64,000 nt of DNA from PALSA-693 sp963781155. Its GTDB lineage: Bacteria; Actinomycetota; Acidimicrobiia; Acidimicrobiales; Palsa-688. The number at the start of each line of letters is the position of its first letter. Position 1 is the first letter of the stretch. The translations under genes were made by a program, and so were the position numbers. The stretch is from NCBI GenBank assembly GCA_963781155.1, contig CAWAEC010000011.1, forward strand, positions 186,001 to 250,000. The letters are read 5' to 3'. Of this stretch, positions 38,878 to 47,413 are shown piece by piece. Below the pieces are notes generated by a model. That model made no database searches. It was not told the origin of the DNA and was given only the letters and a program-made list of their open reading frames with translations.

Positions 38878-39264
38878 ATGGCCCGGGCAAAGCGTGCCGT
38901 CCATAGCAAGAAGCACCGGCGCGCCGTTCTCGAACAAGCGCAGGGATACTTCGGCAACAAGAGCCGGAGCTATCGCGCCGCGCACGAGCAGGTCATGCAC
39001 TCGTTGCAATACGCCTACCGGGATCGTCGAGCACGCAAGGGTGATTTCCGGCAGCTCTGGATCCAGCGCATCAACGCGGCCGCGCGCCTGCACGGCATGA
39101 GCTACAGCCGGCTCATCGCGGGGCTTCGCACGGCCGGCGTAGAGGTAGATCGCAAGGTGCTGGCCGATTTGGCGGTGCGGGATGGTGCCGCGTTCGCGGC
39201 GCTGGTCGAGGTGGCCCGAGAGGCCCTGTCGGGCTCGTCCGAGCCCGAGTCGGCTACGGCCTGA
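38878..39264 (+). CDS. rplT: Ribosomal protein bL20
   Basis: 128 residues. N-terminal basic extension ARAKRAVHSKKHRRAVLEQA, GYFGNKSRSYRAAHEQVMHS, YAYRDRRARKGDFRQLWIQR, INAAARLHGMSYSRLIAGLR, then EVDRKVLADLAVRDGAAF. It binds 23S rRNA early in 50S assembly and often represses its own operon. Clear Shine-Dalgarno AAAGGAG upstream of ATG 38878; the 69-bp gap after rpmI has no confident structure. Confidence 0.96.
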   Translation: MARAKRAVHSKKHRRAVLEQAQGYFGNKSRSYRAAHEQVMHSLQYAYRDRRARKGDFRQLWIQRINAAARLHGMSYSRLIAGLRTAGVEVDRKVLADLAVRDGAAFAALVEVAREALSGSSEPESATA

Positions 39265-39271
39265 CGCCCGC

Positions 39272-40117
39272 TTGCCGCCGGCCGGGCTCGCTTTCCGTCA
39301 CCAGGCCGTTCAGCGGTTACGCCGTCTGATCGAACGCCGCGGGGCTCGTCAGGCTGAGAGCCGCTTCGTGGTGGAGGGAGCCAAACTGCTGGGTGAGGCG
39401 CGCGCCGCCGGCCTGCCGATCGAGGCGGTCTTCATCGATCCAGCCGCCGGCCCTGCCGAGGTCGAGCTCGCGAAGGAGTGTGCGGCGACGGGGACCAACG
39501 TGTTCGAGCTGCAGCCCGGCGTGCTCGCCCGGGCCTGCGACACCGTGACCCCGCAGAAAGTGGCGGCCATCGTCGGCGCGGCCGGTGCGGATCTGGCCGG
39601 GCTCCGGGACCGTCACCTCGACCTGATCGTGATCTGTGTCGATGTGCGCGACCCCGGCAACCTGGGCACGATCATCCGCAGCGCCGGGGCGGCGGGCGCG
39701 CAGGCCGTGCTCTGCTGCGCCGGCACGGCCGACCTGTACAACCCGAAGACGGTCCGGGCGTCGGCGGGGATGCTGTTCCACCTGCCGGTCGTCGCCGCCG
39801 GCGATCCGATCGAGACGCTCGACGAGGTGGCCCGTTGGGGCCTGCACCGGTGGGGGACGTCGGCCCGCGACGGTGCGGACTACTCCCAGGCGGACCTGTC
39901 GGTGCCGACGGCGCTGGTACTCGGCAACGAGGCGCACGGGCTGTCAGGCTCGGCCGGGTTGGACGACCATCTCGATGGCACCCTGTGCGTGCCGATGGCG
40001 CCGCCTGCCGAGTCGCTCAACGTGGCCGCGACGGCTGCAGTCCTGTGCTTCGAGGCGTCCCGGCAGCGCCGGGTGAAGGGCCGCAAACCGCGGGACGGGG
40101 CCGACAATTCGGTTTAG
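39272..40117 (+). CDS. TrmH-family rRNA 2'-O-methyltransferase with substrate-binding domain
   Basis: 281 residues. N-terminal SpoU substrate-binding domain (HQAVQRLRRLIERRGARQAE, SRFVVEGAKLLGEARAAGLP), then the SPOUT knot: VDVRDPGNLGTIIRSAGAAG, TVRASAGMLFHLPVV, TALVLGNEAHGLSGSA and VPMAPPAESLNVAATAAVLC. Position between rplT and pheS is typical of actinobacteria, where relatives resemble TsnR/RlmB-like 23S methyltransferases. TTG 39272 gives the fitting N-terminus; the actual target nucleotide is not known. Confidence 0.9.
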   Translation: MPPAGLAFRHQAVQRLRRLIERRGARQAESRFVVEGAKLLGEARAAGLPIEAVFIDPAAGPAEVELAKECAATGTNVFELQPGVLARACDTVTPQKVAAIVGAAGADLAGLRDRHLDLIVICVDVRDPGNLGTIIRSAGAAGAQAVLCCAGTADLYNPKTVRASAGMLFHLPVVAAGDPIETLDEVARWGLHRWGTSARDGADYSQADLSVPTALVLGNEAHGLSGSAGLDDHLDGTLCVPMAPPAESLNVAATAAVLCFEASRQRRVKGRKPRDGADNSV

Positions 40118-40147
40118 CCTGAGCCAGTTGACCAGACTGCAAGAACC

Positions 40148-41233
40148 GTGAACACCACCGACCCGGAATCCATTGGCGCTCATCTGAAACGCGTCGAAGC
40201 CCATGCCCTCGCCCAGCTGGAGGGCGCAACCGACCTGGCGTCCCTGCGGGAGGTGGAACGGGAGGTGCTCGGGAAGCGCTCCGAGCTCGCTCGCGTTCAC
40301 ACGCTCCTTGGCGGGTTGCCGTCCGACCAGCGCCGTGAAGTCGGCGCCTGGATCAACGCCGCCCGCACCCGCCTGCAGGACCTGGCCGCCTCTCTCGCGG
40401 CCACCTTTGAAGAGGCCGAACGCGCCGACCGCCTGGAGCGCGAACGTCTCGACCTGACAGAGCTGACGATCGGGAAACGCGGCCCGCCTCTGGCAGCCCT
40501 GGCCCGCGCTCGCGGCCACCAGAACCTGGTTACCCAGACCCGGACCGAGCTGGAGGACACCTTTGTCGCGATGGGTTTCTCCGTTGCCGAGGGCCCGGAG
40601 GCGGAGACCGATTGGTACAACTTCGAGGCCCTCAACATGCCGCCCGCGCATCCAGCCCGGGGCATGTGGGACACGCTGTATCTCCGGCTCGGTCCGCCCG
40701 AGACGGTGTTGCTGCGGACGCACACATCTCCGGTCCAGATTCGATTGATGGAGTCGCAGCCGCCACCGATCTATGCGGTCATGCCCGGAAGGTGCTACCG
40801 GCGGGATACGCCGGACGCCCGCCACTTGCCGGTCTTTCATCAAATAGAAGGGCTTGTGGTCGACAGGCGCATCACCTTCGGCGACCTGGCCGGGACCATC
40901 GAGGCCTTTACGAGTGCCTATTTCGGGCCGGGGATGCACTCCCGTTTGCGGCCGAGTTTCTTCCCCTTCACGGAGCCGTCGGCCGAATTCGAGGTGACAT
41001 GCCCGATCTGCGCCGGTGCGGGCTGCCGCACCTGCAGCGGCTCGGGATGGATCGAGTTAGGCGGGTGCGGCATGGTCGACCCCAACGTGTTCGCGGCGGT
41101 GGGAATCGACGCCGAGACGTACAGCGGGTTCGCGTTCGGCTTCGGCATCGACCGCCTCGCACAGGTGCGCGTCGGGCTCTCGGACATGCGCACCTTGCTC
41201 GACAACGACGTCCGCTTCCTCGAGCAGTTCTAG
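40148..41233 (+). CDS. pheS: Phenylalanyl-tRNA synthetase alpha subunit
   Basis: 361 residues. N-terminal coiled-coil tRNA-binding arm (ALAQLEGATDLASLREVERE, VLGKRSELARVHTLL), then the class II core: FVAMGFSVAEGPEAETDWYN, FEALNMPPAHPARGMWDTLY, LLRTHTSPVQIRLM (motif 2 region), VFHQIEGLVVD, and motif 3 FGFGIDRLAQVRVGLSD. A cysteine-rich segment CPICAGAGCRTCSGSGWIEL, common in actinobacterial PheS, precedes motif 3. GTG 40148 is the start; pheT follows nine bases after the stop. Confidence 0.96.
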   Translation: MNTTDPESIGAHLKRVEAHALAQLEGATDLASLREVEREVLGKRSELARVHTLLGGLPSDQRREVGAWINAARTRLQDLAASLAATFEEAERADRLERERLDLTELTIGKRGPPLAALARARGHQNLVTQTRTELEDTFVAMGFSVAEGPEAETDWYNFEALNMPPAHPARGMWDTLYLRLGPPETVLLRTHTSPVQIRLMESQPPPIYAVMPGRCYRRDTPDARHLPVFHQIEGLVVDRRITFGDLAGTIEAFTSAYFGPGMHSRLRPSFFPFTEPSAEFEVTCPICAGAGCRTCSGSGWIELGGCGMVDPNVFAAVGIDAETYSGFAFGFGIDRLAQVRVGLSDMRTLLDNDVRFLEQF

Positions 41234-41242
41234 AGCCCGCCG

Positions 41243-43744
41243 ATGCGCGCCCCGCTTTCCTGGCTTCGCGACTATGCGGAGCTGGCCGCCGAACCGGCCG
41301 ATCTGGCCGACCTGCTTTCCAGCCTCGGGCTGGTGGTCGAGGGGATGGAGCAGGTCGGCGGCGACCTCGATGACATCGTGGTGGCCCGGGTGCTGGACAT
41401 CCGGGCCCATCCGAACGCGGACCGGATCCGTCTGGTCGACGTCGACACGGGCGATGGCAACACCACGCAGATTGTTTGCGGCGCCTGGAACTTCCAGGCC
41501 GGCGACCTGGTGCCGCTTGCGCCGGTGGGCGCAGTGCTCCCGGGGGGCCTCGAGATCGCCCGCCGCAAGATGCGCGGCGAGTGGTCCGGCGGCATGTTGT
41601 GCGCGCCTGACGAGTTGGGGTTGCCCGCGCCCGAAGGCAGCGACGACGGGCTCCTGATCCTGCCGCCAGGCCTGGCCGCGCCGGGCGTCCCCTTGACAGA
41701 AGCTCTGGGCCTCGGGCCCGACGTGGTCTTTGACCTCGACATCTCCGCCAACCGCCCCGACGCCCTGTGTATGGCAGGGGTGGCGCGGGATCTGGCCGCG
41801 GCCCTGGGCGAACCGTGGTCGATGCCGACCGAGCCGGCCCCGTTGCCCGTCGATCCCTCGTTGGGGACGGCATCGATCGTGGTGGAAGCCAGGGACCTGT
41901 GCCCGCGTTTTACCGGAACCATCCTGGAAGGGGTGCCGACCGGACCTTCGCCGGTGAAGCTGGCTCGCCGCCTGACCTTGGCAGGCATGCGGCCCATCAG
42001 CGCCGTCGTCGACGCCTCCAACTACGTCATGCTGGACGTGGGCCAACCCAACCACGCCTACGACCTCGATGCGCTGGGCGGGGGCGGGCTACTGATCCGG
42101 CGTGGCCGCCCGGGCGAGACGCTGGTCACCCTGGACGGAGTGGAACGGATCCTGCAGCCCGATGACTGCGTCATTGCCGACGCAACCGGCGTGGCCGTGG
42201 GCGTCGGCGGCATCATGGGCGGGTCTCGAGCGGAGATCGGACCGGCGACGCGCCGGGTGCTGCTGGAGGCGGCCTGGTTCCTGCCCGTTGCCATCGCCCG
42301 GACCGGGAAGCGGCTGGGGCTGCATTCAGAGGCGAGAGTCCGTTTCGAGCGAGGCGTCGACCCGGAAATCGCCGGCGCCGCCGTCGACCGCTTTGTCGCC
42401 CTGCTCGCAACCGTGGGAGGTGCGACAGGCGGGACTGGAGAGCCCGGCGCCGCGCCCGTCCTGCGTCGCGGGCCGACCGTCGACGCCCGAGACCCGTCCC
42501 TGCCGGGGCGCCGCTCGGTCCGGCTGCGCACGGCGCGGGTCAACGACATACTGGGCACGACCCTCGAGGATGCCGACGTGAGACGGCTGCTCGAACCGAT
42601 CGGATTCACATTTGACGAAGCAGCTGCGGGGGCGGAGTTGGTGGGTGTCCCCAGCTGGCGCCTCGACTGCGACCGGGAGATCGACCTCATCGAGGAAGTG
42701 GCTCGCATGTGGGGCTACCGGCGCATCTCCCGAACAGTGCCCCCCGGTGTGCCCGGGGGGTCGGGCGGGTTGACCGGGCGCCAGCGCCAGATTCGCGAGC
42801 TGCGCGACATTCTCACCGCAGCCGGCTACGACGAAGCGTGGACGAGCACGTTCCTCGCCCCGGGAGACCTCGAACGCGCCGGCCTCGACCCGGCCGCCGT
42901 GGAAGTGGAGAATCCGCTCGACCAGGCCGAGTCCATCCTGCGGACCGAGTTGCTTCCCGGCCTGCTGAAGGCTGTGAAGTTCAACGTCGACCGCCAGGCT
43001 GAAGACGTGGCGCTGTTCGAGATCGGGCACGTGTTCGGCCTGCCGCAGGATGGCTCCATCACTCCGGACGAGACGGAACGGCTGGGTGTCATCGTGGCAC
43101 CGACCGGGATTTCGGGCGGACTGGCGGAGCGGGACAGCAGACGGTCGGAGGCCGGCGCCGTCGCGGGTGCGGCCGCGGGTGGCGCAGCCGCGGCGGCCGC
43201 GGCCCGCACCTGGGAGTACCTGGCCGAGGCGCTGCGCCTGCAGGGCGCGACGATGACACCCGAGCGCGTACCGGGATTGCACCCGACGCGCTCGGCTCGC
43301 CTGGTGGGGGCCGTGGGGCAGAGCCTCGGGGCGGTGGGCGAAGTCGACCCCCAGGTGGTGGAGGCGTACGGCCTGCATCAGCGCGTCGGCTATTTGGCCG
43401 TCCTTGTGGACGCTCTCCTTTCCGAGCCCAGGATCCCCCTCCAGGCGAAAGAGGTGAGTCGGTTTCCTGCCAGCGATATCGACCTCGCCTTTGTGACGCC
43501 CGAGGTCGTGACGGCTGCGTCGGTTCGGGACACCCTGGCGCGGGCCGGCGGCGACCTGCTGGAGGCGGTCTGGCTGTTCGACGTCTACCGCAGCGCCCAG
43601 CTCGGGGCGGATCGGCGAAGCTTGGCGTTCCGGTTGCGCTTCCGGGCCCAGGATCACACCCTCGACGACAAGGAGCTAGCCGACCTGCGGCAGCGGGCCA
43701 TCGACGCCGTGCGCGGCGCTTACGGCGCCGAGCTGCGGGCGTGA
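41243..43744 (+). CDS. pheT: Phenylalanyl-tRNA synthetase beta subunit
   Basis: 833 residues with all expected domains: N-terminal APLSWLRDYAELAAEPADLA, EMAP-type tRNA-binding fold (VARVLDIRAHPNADRIRLVD, IVCGAWNFQAGDLVPLAPVG), B3/B4 editing region (FDLDISANRPDALCMAGVAR, GMRPISAVVDASNYVMLDVG), B5, the catalytic-like core, and the ferredoxin-fold C-terminus (RFPASDIDLAFVTPEVVTAA). A short Ala-run (GGAAAAAAARTWEY, near residue 650) is a lineage oddity. ATG 41243. Confidence 0.96.
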   Translation: MRAPLSWLRDYAELAAEPADLADLLSSLGLVVEGMEQVGGDLDDIVVARVLDIRAHPNADRIRLVDVDTGDGNTTQIVCGAWNFQAGDLVPLAPVGAVLPGGLEIARRKMRGEWSGGMLCAPDELGLPAPEGSDDGLLILPPGLAAPGVPLTEALGLGPDVVFDLDISANRPDALCMAGVARDLAAALGEPWSMPTEPAPLPVDPSLGTASIVVEARDLCPRFTGTILEGVPTGPSPVKLARRLTLAGMRPISAVVDASNYVMLDVGQPNHAYDLDALGGGGLLIRRGRPGETLVTLDGVERILQPDDCVIADATGVAVGVGGIMGGSRAEIGPATRRVLLEAAWFLPVAIARTGKRLGLHSEARVRFERGVDPEIAGAAVDRFVALLATVGGATGGTGEPGAAPVLRRGPTVDARDPSLPGRRSVRLRTARVNDILGTTLEDADVRRLLEPIGFTFDEAAAGAELVGVPSWRLDCDREIDLIEEVARMWGYRRISRTVPPGVPGGSGGLTGRQRQIRELRDILTAAGYDEAWTSTFLAPGDLERAGLDPAAVEVENPLDQAESILRTELLPGLLKAVKFNVDRQAEDVALFEIGHVFGLPQDGSITPDETERLGVIVAPTGISGGLAERDSRRSEAGAVAGAAAGGAAAAAAARTWEYLAEALRLQGATMTPERVPGLHPTRSARLVGAVGQSLGAVGEVDPQVVEAYGLHQRVGYLAVLVDALLSEPRIPLQAKEVSRFPASDIDLAFVTPEVVTAASVRDTLARAGGDLLEAVWLFDVYRSAQLGADRRSLAFRLRFRAQDHTLDDKELADLRQRAIDAVRGAYGAELRA

Positions 43745-44622
43745 GCGCGGAAGGGCAGGCTCCGGGGGTGTCCGATCCAGTTACGCCCGGCGGGGTATCC
43801 GGTGCGCGCCCGTCGCCTCTGGGGGAAGTGGTCGTCGAGGTGGAGGCGGGGCTGGCCCCGCCGCTGCGCTCGGCGGTGGGCGGGGCGCCCGTTCGCCGCA
43901 TGGACCTGGAGGGCGTCTGGAATTTTCGCGATCTCGGCGGCTACGTGACTGGCGACGGACGCCGGTTGCGCTGGCGCCGGCTCTTCCGGGCCGACGGTCT
44001 GGACCGGTTGACCGAGGGCGATCTCCACCGGGTCGGAGCGCTCCGGTTGCGGACCGTCGTCGATTTGCGGACCGGTGACGAGGTGGCGAAGGGCCGCGTC
44101 GCCGTGACGGCAGGCCATCAGTCGTGGCATCACCTGCCGATGCTCGACGTCCTTCCGCCACGGGAGGACTACGAGGCCTGGGTCGGTCCGGCCAACGTGG
44201 CTGAGCAATACCTGGCCATGACCACGTCCGCCACCGACACCATCGCCGCATTCCTGGACCTGGTGTGCGACCCAGATGCGTACCCGCTCGTGTTCCACTG
44301 TTTCGCCGGAAAAGACCGGACCGGCATCCTCACCGCCCTGATCCTGGGTTTGCTCGGGGTGGCCGACGAAGATATCGCCGCTGACTACGCCCTCAGCCAG
44401 GAGGCGATGCGCTCCTTGCTCTCCTGGCTGCGAACGGTGGCCGGCGAGAACCAGGTCGAACTGGACTCCAGATCGGCTGCCATCGTGGCAGCCGAACCCG
44501 AGACCATGATTGCCTTCCTGGAACGGTTCCGCGCCGCCCACGGGTCGTTTGCGTCCTTTGCGGCCGAGCTCGGCCATCCGCACGCCGCCGCCCTCCTGGC
44601 CGAGGTCCTGCTCGAGCCGTAA
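43741..44622 (+). CDS. Tyrosine/serine protein phosphatase-like protein (Y_phosphatase3 type)
   Basis: 293 residues. Seen: a polar N-terminus, then LEGVWNFRDLGGYVTGDGRR, LRWRRLFRADGLDRLTEGDL, RTVVDLRTGDEVAKGR, and the active-site loop LVFHCFAGKDRTGILTALIL (HCxxGKDRTG). This is the actinobacterial phosphatase family related to PtpB; targets may be phosphoproteins or phosphoinositides. No signal peptide. GTG 43741 overlaps the pheT stop. A functional link to pheST is not suggested by anything but position. Confidence 0.88.
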   Translation: MSAEGQAPGVSDPVTPGGVSGARPSPLGEVVVEVEAGLAPPLRSAVGGAPVRRMDLEGVWNFRDLGGYVTGDGRRLRWRRLFRADGLDRLTEGDLHRVGALRLRTVVDLRTGDEVAKGRVAVTAGHQSWHHLPMLDVLPPREDYEAWVGPANVAEQYLAMTTSATDTIAAFLDLVCDPDAYPLVFHCFAGKDRTGILTALILGLLGVADEDIAADYALSQEAMRSLLSWLRTVAGENQVELDSRSAAIVAAEPETMIAFLERFRAAHGSFASFAAELGHPHAAALLAEVLLEP

Positions 44623-44669
44623 GCGCAGGCCTGGGGAGAGGGCGGCGGGGCGGGGCGGCAAACCGGTGA

Positions 44670-44855
44670 TTACAACAGGCGGCGGATCCTGGCGATGCGG
44701 TCCGTGCGGTAGCTGGCCACCTTGACGCTCCAGCTGTCGAGGCGGCGGAGACGATCGTTGCCGAAGAAGGTGGTCAGCGGACCCTCGAGCGTGTACGAGT
44801 CGGCCCCGTCGACCATTTCGGTCGAATCGTCGGTGAGGGTGACCTCGAAGGGCAT
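44670..44855 (-). CDS. Small hypothetical protein
   Basis: 61 residues from ATG 44855: PFEVTLTDDSTEMVDGADSY, TLEGPLTTFFGNDRLRRLDS, WSVKVASYRTDRIARIRRLL. An acidic beta-strand-like first half and a basic end. The frame extends to 44900 but lacks reason to start there. I do not recognise a family. It lies convergent to the phosphatase gene and divergent from the arg operon across a long noncoding gap. Codon use looks normal for this genome. Confidence 0.55.
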   Translation of the reverse strand: MPFEVTLTDDSTEMVDGADSYTLEGPLTTFFGNDRLRRLDSWSVKVASYRTDRIARIRRLL

Positions 44856-45071
44856 GAACTCATGGTGCCGCAACCTCGTTGTGGGGAACCAGAGGCCCAA
44901 CCCTGTGATTTGTGGGGGTTATCCACAGGCCCCTTCTGGCGGCCTGGGGCGGGCGCCGGCGGGCTCGGGGCGGGCTCGCTTCCCTGGGGGCCGGCGCCCG
45001 CTTCCCCGGGCCCCCCGCCCCTTCGATCCGGCCGCCGGCATCGATCCCGCTGGTGTGTACAAACCCGTGTT

Positions 45072-45191
45072 ACGACAGAGAAGGCGGCTGACAAACCGCC
45101 CGATCCGTTCTCTGTCGTGCGCCCTGGTTTGCAGGGCTGTGAATTGCGACAGAGAAAGCCGCCCATCCGGCCTCCCGAGCTTTCTCTGTCG
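45072..45191. repeat. Twin hairpins with the same outer stem upstream of argC
   Basis: Hairpin A: ACGACAGAGAA (45072-45082) pairs with TTCTCTGTCGT (45108-45118), and inside it GGCGG pairs with CCGCC. Hairpin B: CGACAGAGAAAGC (45147-45159) pairs with GCTTTCTCTGTCG (45179-45191), and inside it GCC pairs with GGC. The outer arms are the same sequence, so arms of A and B could also cross-pair. A smaller hairpin GCCCT/AGGGC (45121-45136) sits between them. The gap 44856-45422 around these hairpins holds no gene I can support. Confidence 0.85.
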
Positions 45192-45396
45192 TATGTCGTA
45201 CGCATATCGCATGTCGGACGTCGCATGTGTCGCACGTATTGCAGTGCGTCGCTCGAAAACGGCTGCGCATGCCGCCCTGGCACAGGTGCGGCCACACCGT
45301 CTGCCGGCAAGGGGGGCGCAATTCGAGCCAGCACGCGCCACCCCACCCGCCGGCATCCCAGCGCCACAGCCGCGCCCCAGTCGCGTATCGCATGAC

Positions 45397-45422
45397 TATG
45401 CACGAATGTGTATAATCGCCCG
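45397..45422 (+). promoter_or_regulatory. Leaderless argC promoter with candidate ArgR operator
   Basis: TATAAT (45411-45416) lies six bases before GTG 45423, so the start codon is the predicted +1. An 18-bp imperfect palindrome TATGCAC-GAAT-GTGTATA (45397-45414, one mismatch between arms) overlaps the -10 box. Its size and AT-rich arms resemble ARG boxes, and argR is the fourth gene of the operon. No good -35 is seen. The -10 is strong; the operator is inference. Confidence 0.65.
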
Positions 45423-46472
45423 GTGCCCAGCTCGCCCCCCACCAGCCTCCTTCGTGTTGGTGTCTTCGGCGCGTCCGGATACGCCGGCGCCGAGCTTCTT
45501 CGGCTCCTGGCCGGCCACCCCGTGTTCGAGCTGGCATTGGCCACCGCCGAATCCCAGGCCGGCGGCCGGGTTGCCGATCTGTACCCAAGCCTGGCCGCGG
45601 CCTACCCAGCACTGACCCTCGCGGCCACGGATCCGGCCGCGACGGATGACCTCGACCTGGTGTTTCTGGCCCTCCCGCACGGTGCATCGCAGGAGCTGGT
45701 ACCGGAGCTGCGCAAGCGCGTCGGGACCGTCGTCGACCTCGCCGCAGATTTCCGGCTCCGCGACCCGGCCCTGTACCCACAGTGGTACGGAGCCGAACAT
45801 CACTGCCCGAATCTGTTGGCCGACGCCGTGACCGGCATCCCCGAGCTGTTTCCCGCCGACCTCCCCGGCGCTTCGCTGATCGCCGCCGCCGGCTGTTACG
45901 CGACAGCCGCGGCGCTGGCGTTGACGCCGCTCCTCCGGGCCGGCCTGGTCGATCCCGCGGGGGTCGTCGTCGACGCCGCCAGCGGTGTGTCCGGAGCGGG
46001 CCGGGCTCCCAAACCGCATACCCACTTCAACACGGTCGACGAGGATTTCACCGCCTACGGGCTGCTCGACCACCGGCACACCCCGGAGATGGAGCAGACC
46101 ATCGGCGCTCAGGTCCTCTTCACCCCGCATCTGGCCCCTATGAACCGGGGCATCCTGGCCACCTGCTACGCCCGGCCCGCCGGAACAGCCCGCCACGGAG
46201 CAGGCCCGGACCCCCTGCAGGAACTTCGGCGCTTTTACGCTGGCTGCCCTTTCGTGATGGTGGACGAACGCTCACCCTCCACCAAAGCCACCCTGGGCTC
46301 CAACTGCGCTCATCTGACAGCCCGCTACGACCCCCGCACCGGATGGATACTGGCCATTGCCGCTATCGACAACCTCACCAAAGGGGCAGCCGGCCAGGCC
46401 ATCCAGTGCGCCAACATCGCGTTGGGCATCCCCGAGACGAGCGGCCTGCCGATCACGGGCCTGTATCCGTGA
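45423..46472 (+). CDS. argC: N-acetyl-gamma-glutamyl-phosphate reductase
   Basis: NADPH-dependent third step of arginine synthesis. About 349 residues. Seen: LLRVGVFGASGYAGAELLRL, FLALPHGASQELVPELRKR, VVDLAADFRLRDPALYPQWY, the active-site region IAAAGCYATAAALALTPLL with catalytic Cys, DAASGVSGAGRAPKPHTHFN, HRHTPEMEQ and HLAPMNRGILATCYA. GTG 45423 is chosen because TATAAT ends six bases upstream; GTG 45408 lies inside the promoter. First gene of argCBDRGH. Confidence 0.95.
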   Translation: MPSSPPTSLLRVGVFGASGYAGAELLRLLAGHPVFELALATAESQAGGRVADLYPSLAAAYPALTLAATDPAATDDLDLVFLALPHGASQELVPELRKRVGTVVDLAADFRLRDPALYPQWYGAEHHCPNLLADAVTGIPELFPADLPGASLIAAAGCYATAAALALTPLLRAGLVDPAGVVVDAASGVSGAGRAPKPHTHFNTVDEDFTAYGLLDHRHTPEMEQTIGAQVLFTPHLAPMNRGILATCYARPAGTARHGAGPDPLQELRRFYAGCPFVMVDERSPSTKATLGSNCAHLTARYDPRTGWILAIAAIDNLTKGAAGQAIQCANIALGIPETSGLPITGLYP

Positions 46473-47413
46473 CCGCGGCCGCAATCGGCCCGGCTGCCAA
46501 AGCCGCCATCCTGGTGGAAGCGCTCCCGTACATCCGCCGCTTCTGGGGTCAGGTGGTCGTGGTCAAGTACGGCGGCAACGCCCTGGCCGGCGGTGCGGAC
46601 CGCCGGGCCGGCACTGAGCCCGACCTCGACAACCACGACCTGACACACGACGACTCCGCCGGCGCCCTGGCCTCCTTCGCCGGGGACATTGTCCTCATGC
46701 GGTCCGTGGGCATGCACCCGCTCGTGGTCCACGGTGGCGGCCCCCAGATCGGGGAGCTGATGATGAAATTGGGCAAGGTCCCCGAGTTCGTCGACGGTCT
46801 GCGGGTAACCGACGCCGAGACCCTGGATATTGCCCGCATGGTGCTGGTCGGCAAGGTCAACCGGGACATCGTCTCTGCGATCAACGTTCACGCCCCCCTC
46901 GCCGTCGGGGTCTCAGGCGAGGACGCCGGCCTGATCAGCGCCGAACCCCGCGATCCGCAACTGGGCTTCGTCGGCGACGTCACCGCCGTGAACCCGGACC
47001 TGCTGACGCGCCTGGTAGCCGAGGACCTGATACCGGTCCTGGCCACCATCGGCAGCGACACCACCGGCCAGGCCTACAACATCAACGCCGACACCGCGGC
47101 TGGCGCCGTGGCCCAGGCGGTGGGCGCGGCCAAGCTCGTCTACCTGACGGACGTGGACGGGATCCGCAAGGACCGCAACGACCCCGCCTCGCGCCTCTCC
47201 TCGGCCACCACCGACCAGCTCAATGCCATGCTGGCCGACGGCACGGTGGACGGCGGCATGATCCCCAAGGTCCGGTCGTGCGTGCACGCGGTCGACGGAG
47301 GCGTCTCTCAGGCGCACATCCTCGACGGCCGCCGCCGGCACGCCCTCCTGCTGGAGATCTTCACCCGGGAAGGAGTAGGGACGATGGTCACTCGCCCAGC
47401 CGAAGCGCCGTGA
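46469..47413 (+). CDS. argB: Acetylglutamate kinase with an inserted loop
   Basis: Phosphorylates N-acetylglutamate. 314 residues. Seen: EALPYIRRFWGQVVVVKYGG, HPLVVHGGGPQIGELMMKLG, VDGLRVTDAETLDIARMVLV, VNRDIVSAIN, IGSDTTGQAYNINADTAAGA and MIPKVRSCVHAVDGGVSQAH. Between GGNA and FAGDIVLM there are about 20 extra polar residues (GGADRRAGTEPDLDNHDLTH) not found in the usual sequence. GTG 46469 overlaps the argC stop. argJ, normally between argC and argB in actinobacteria, is absent. Confidence 0.94.
   Translation: MTAAAIGPAAKAAILVEALPYIRRFWGQVVVVKYGGNALAGGADRRAGTEPDLDNHDLTHDDSAGALASFAGDIVLMRSVGMHPLVVHGGGPQIGELMMKLGKVPEFVDGLRVTDAETLDIARMVLVGKVNRDIVSAINVHAPLAVGVSGEDAGLISAEPRDPQLGFVGDVTAVNPDLLTRLVAEDLIPVLATIGSDTTGQAYNINADTAAGAVAQAVGAAKLVYLTDVDGIRKDRNDPASRLSSATTDQLNAMLADGTVDGGMIPKVRSCVHAVDGGVSQAHILDGRRRHALLLEIFTREGVGTMVTRPAEAP

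Noticed and set aside
44856..45780. Open frames on both strands over the region upstream of argC
   Set aside because: They cross the twin hairpins and the argC promoter, and have no homology or ribosome-binding site.
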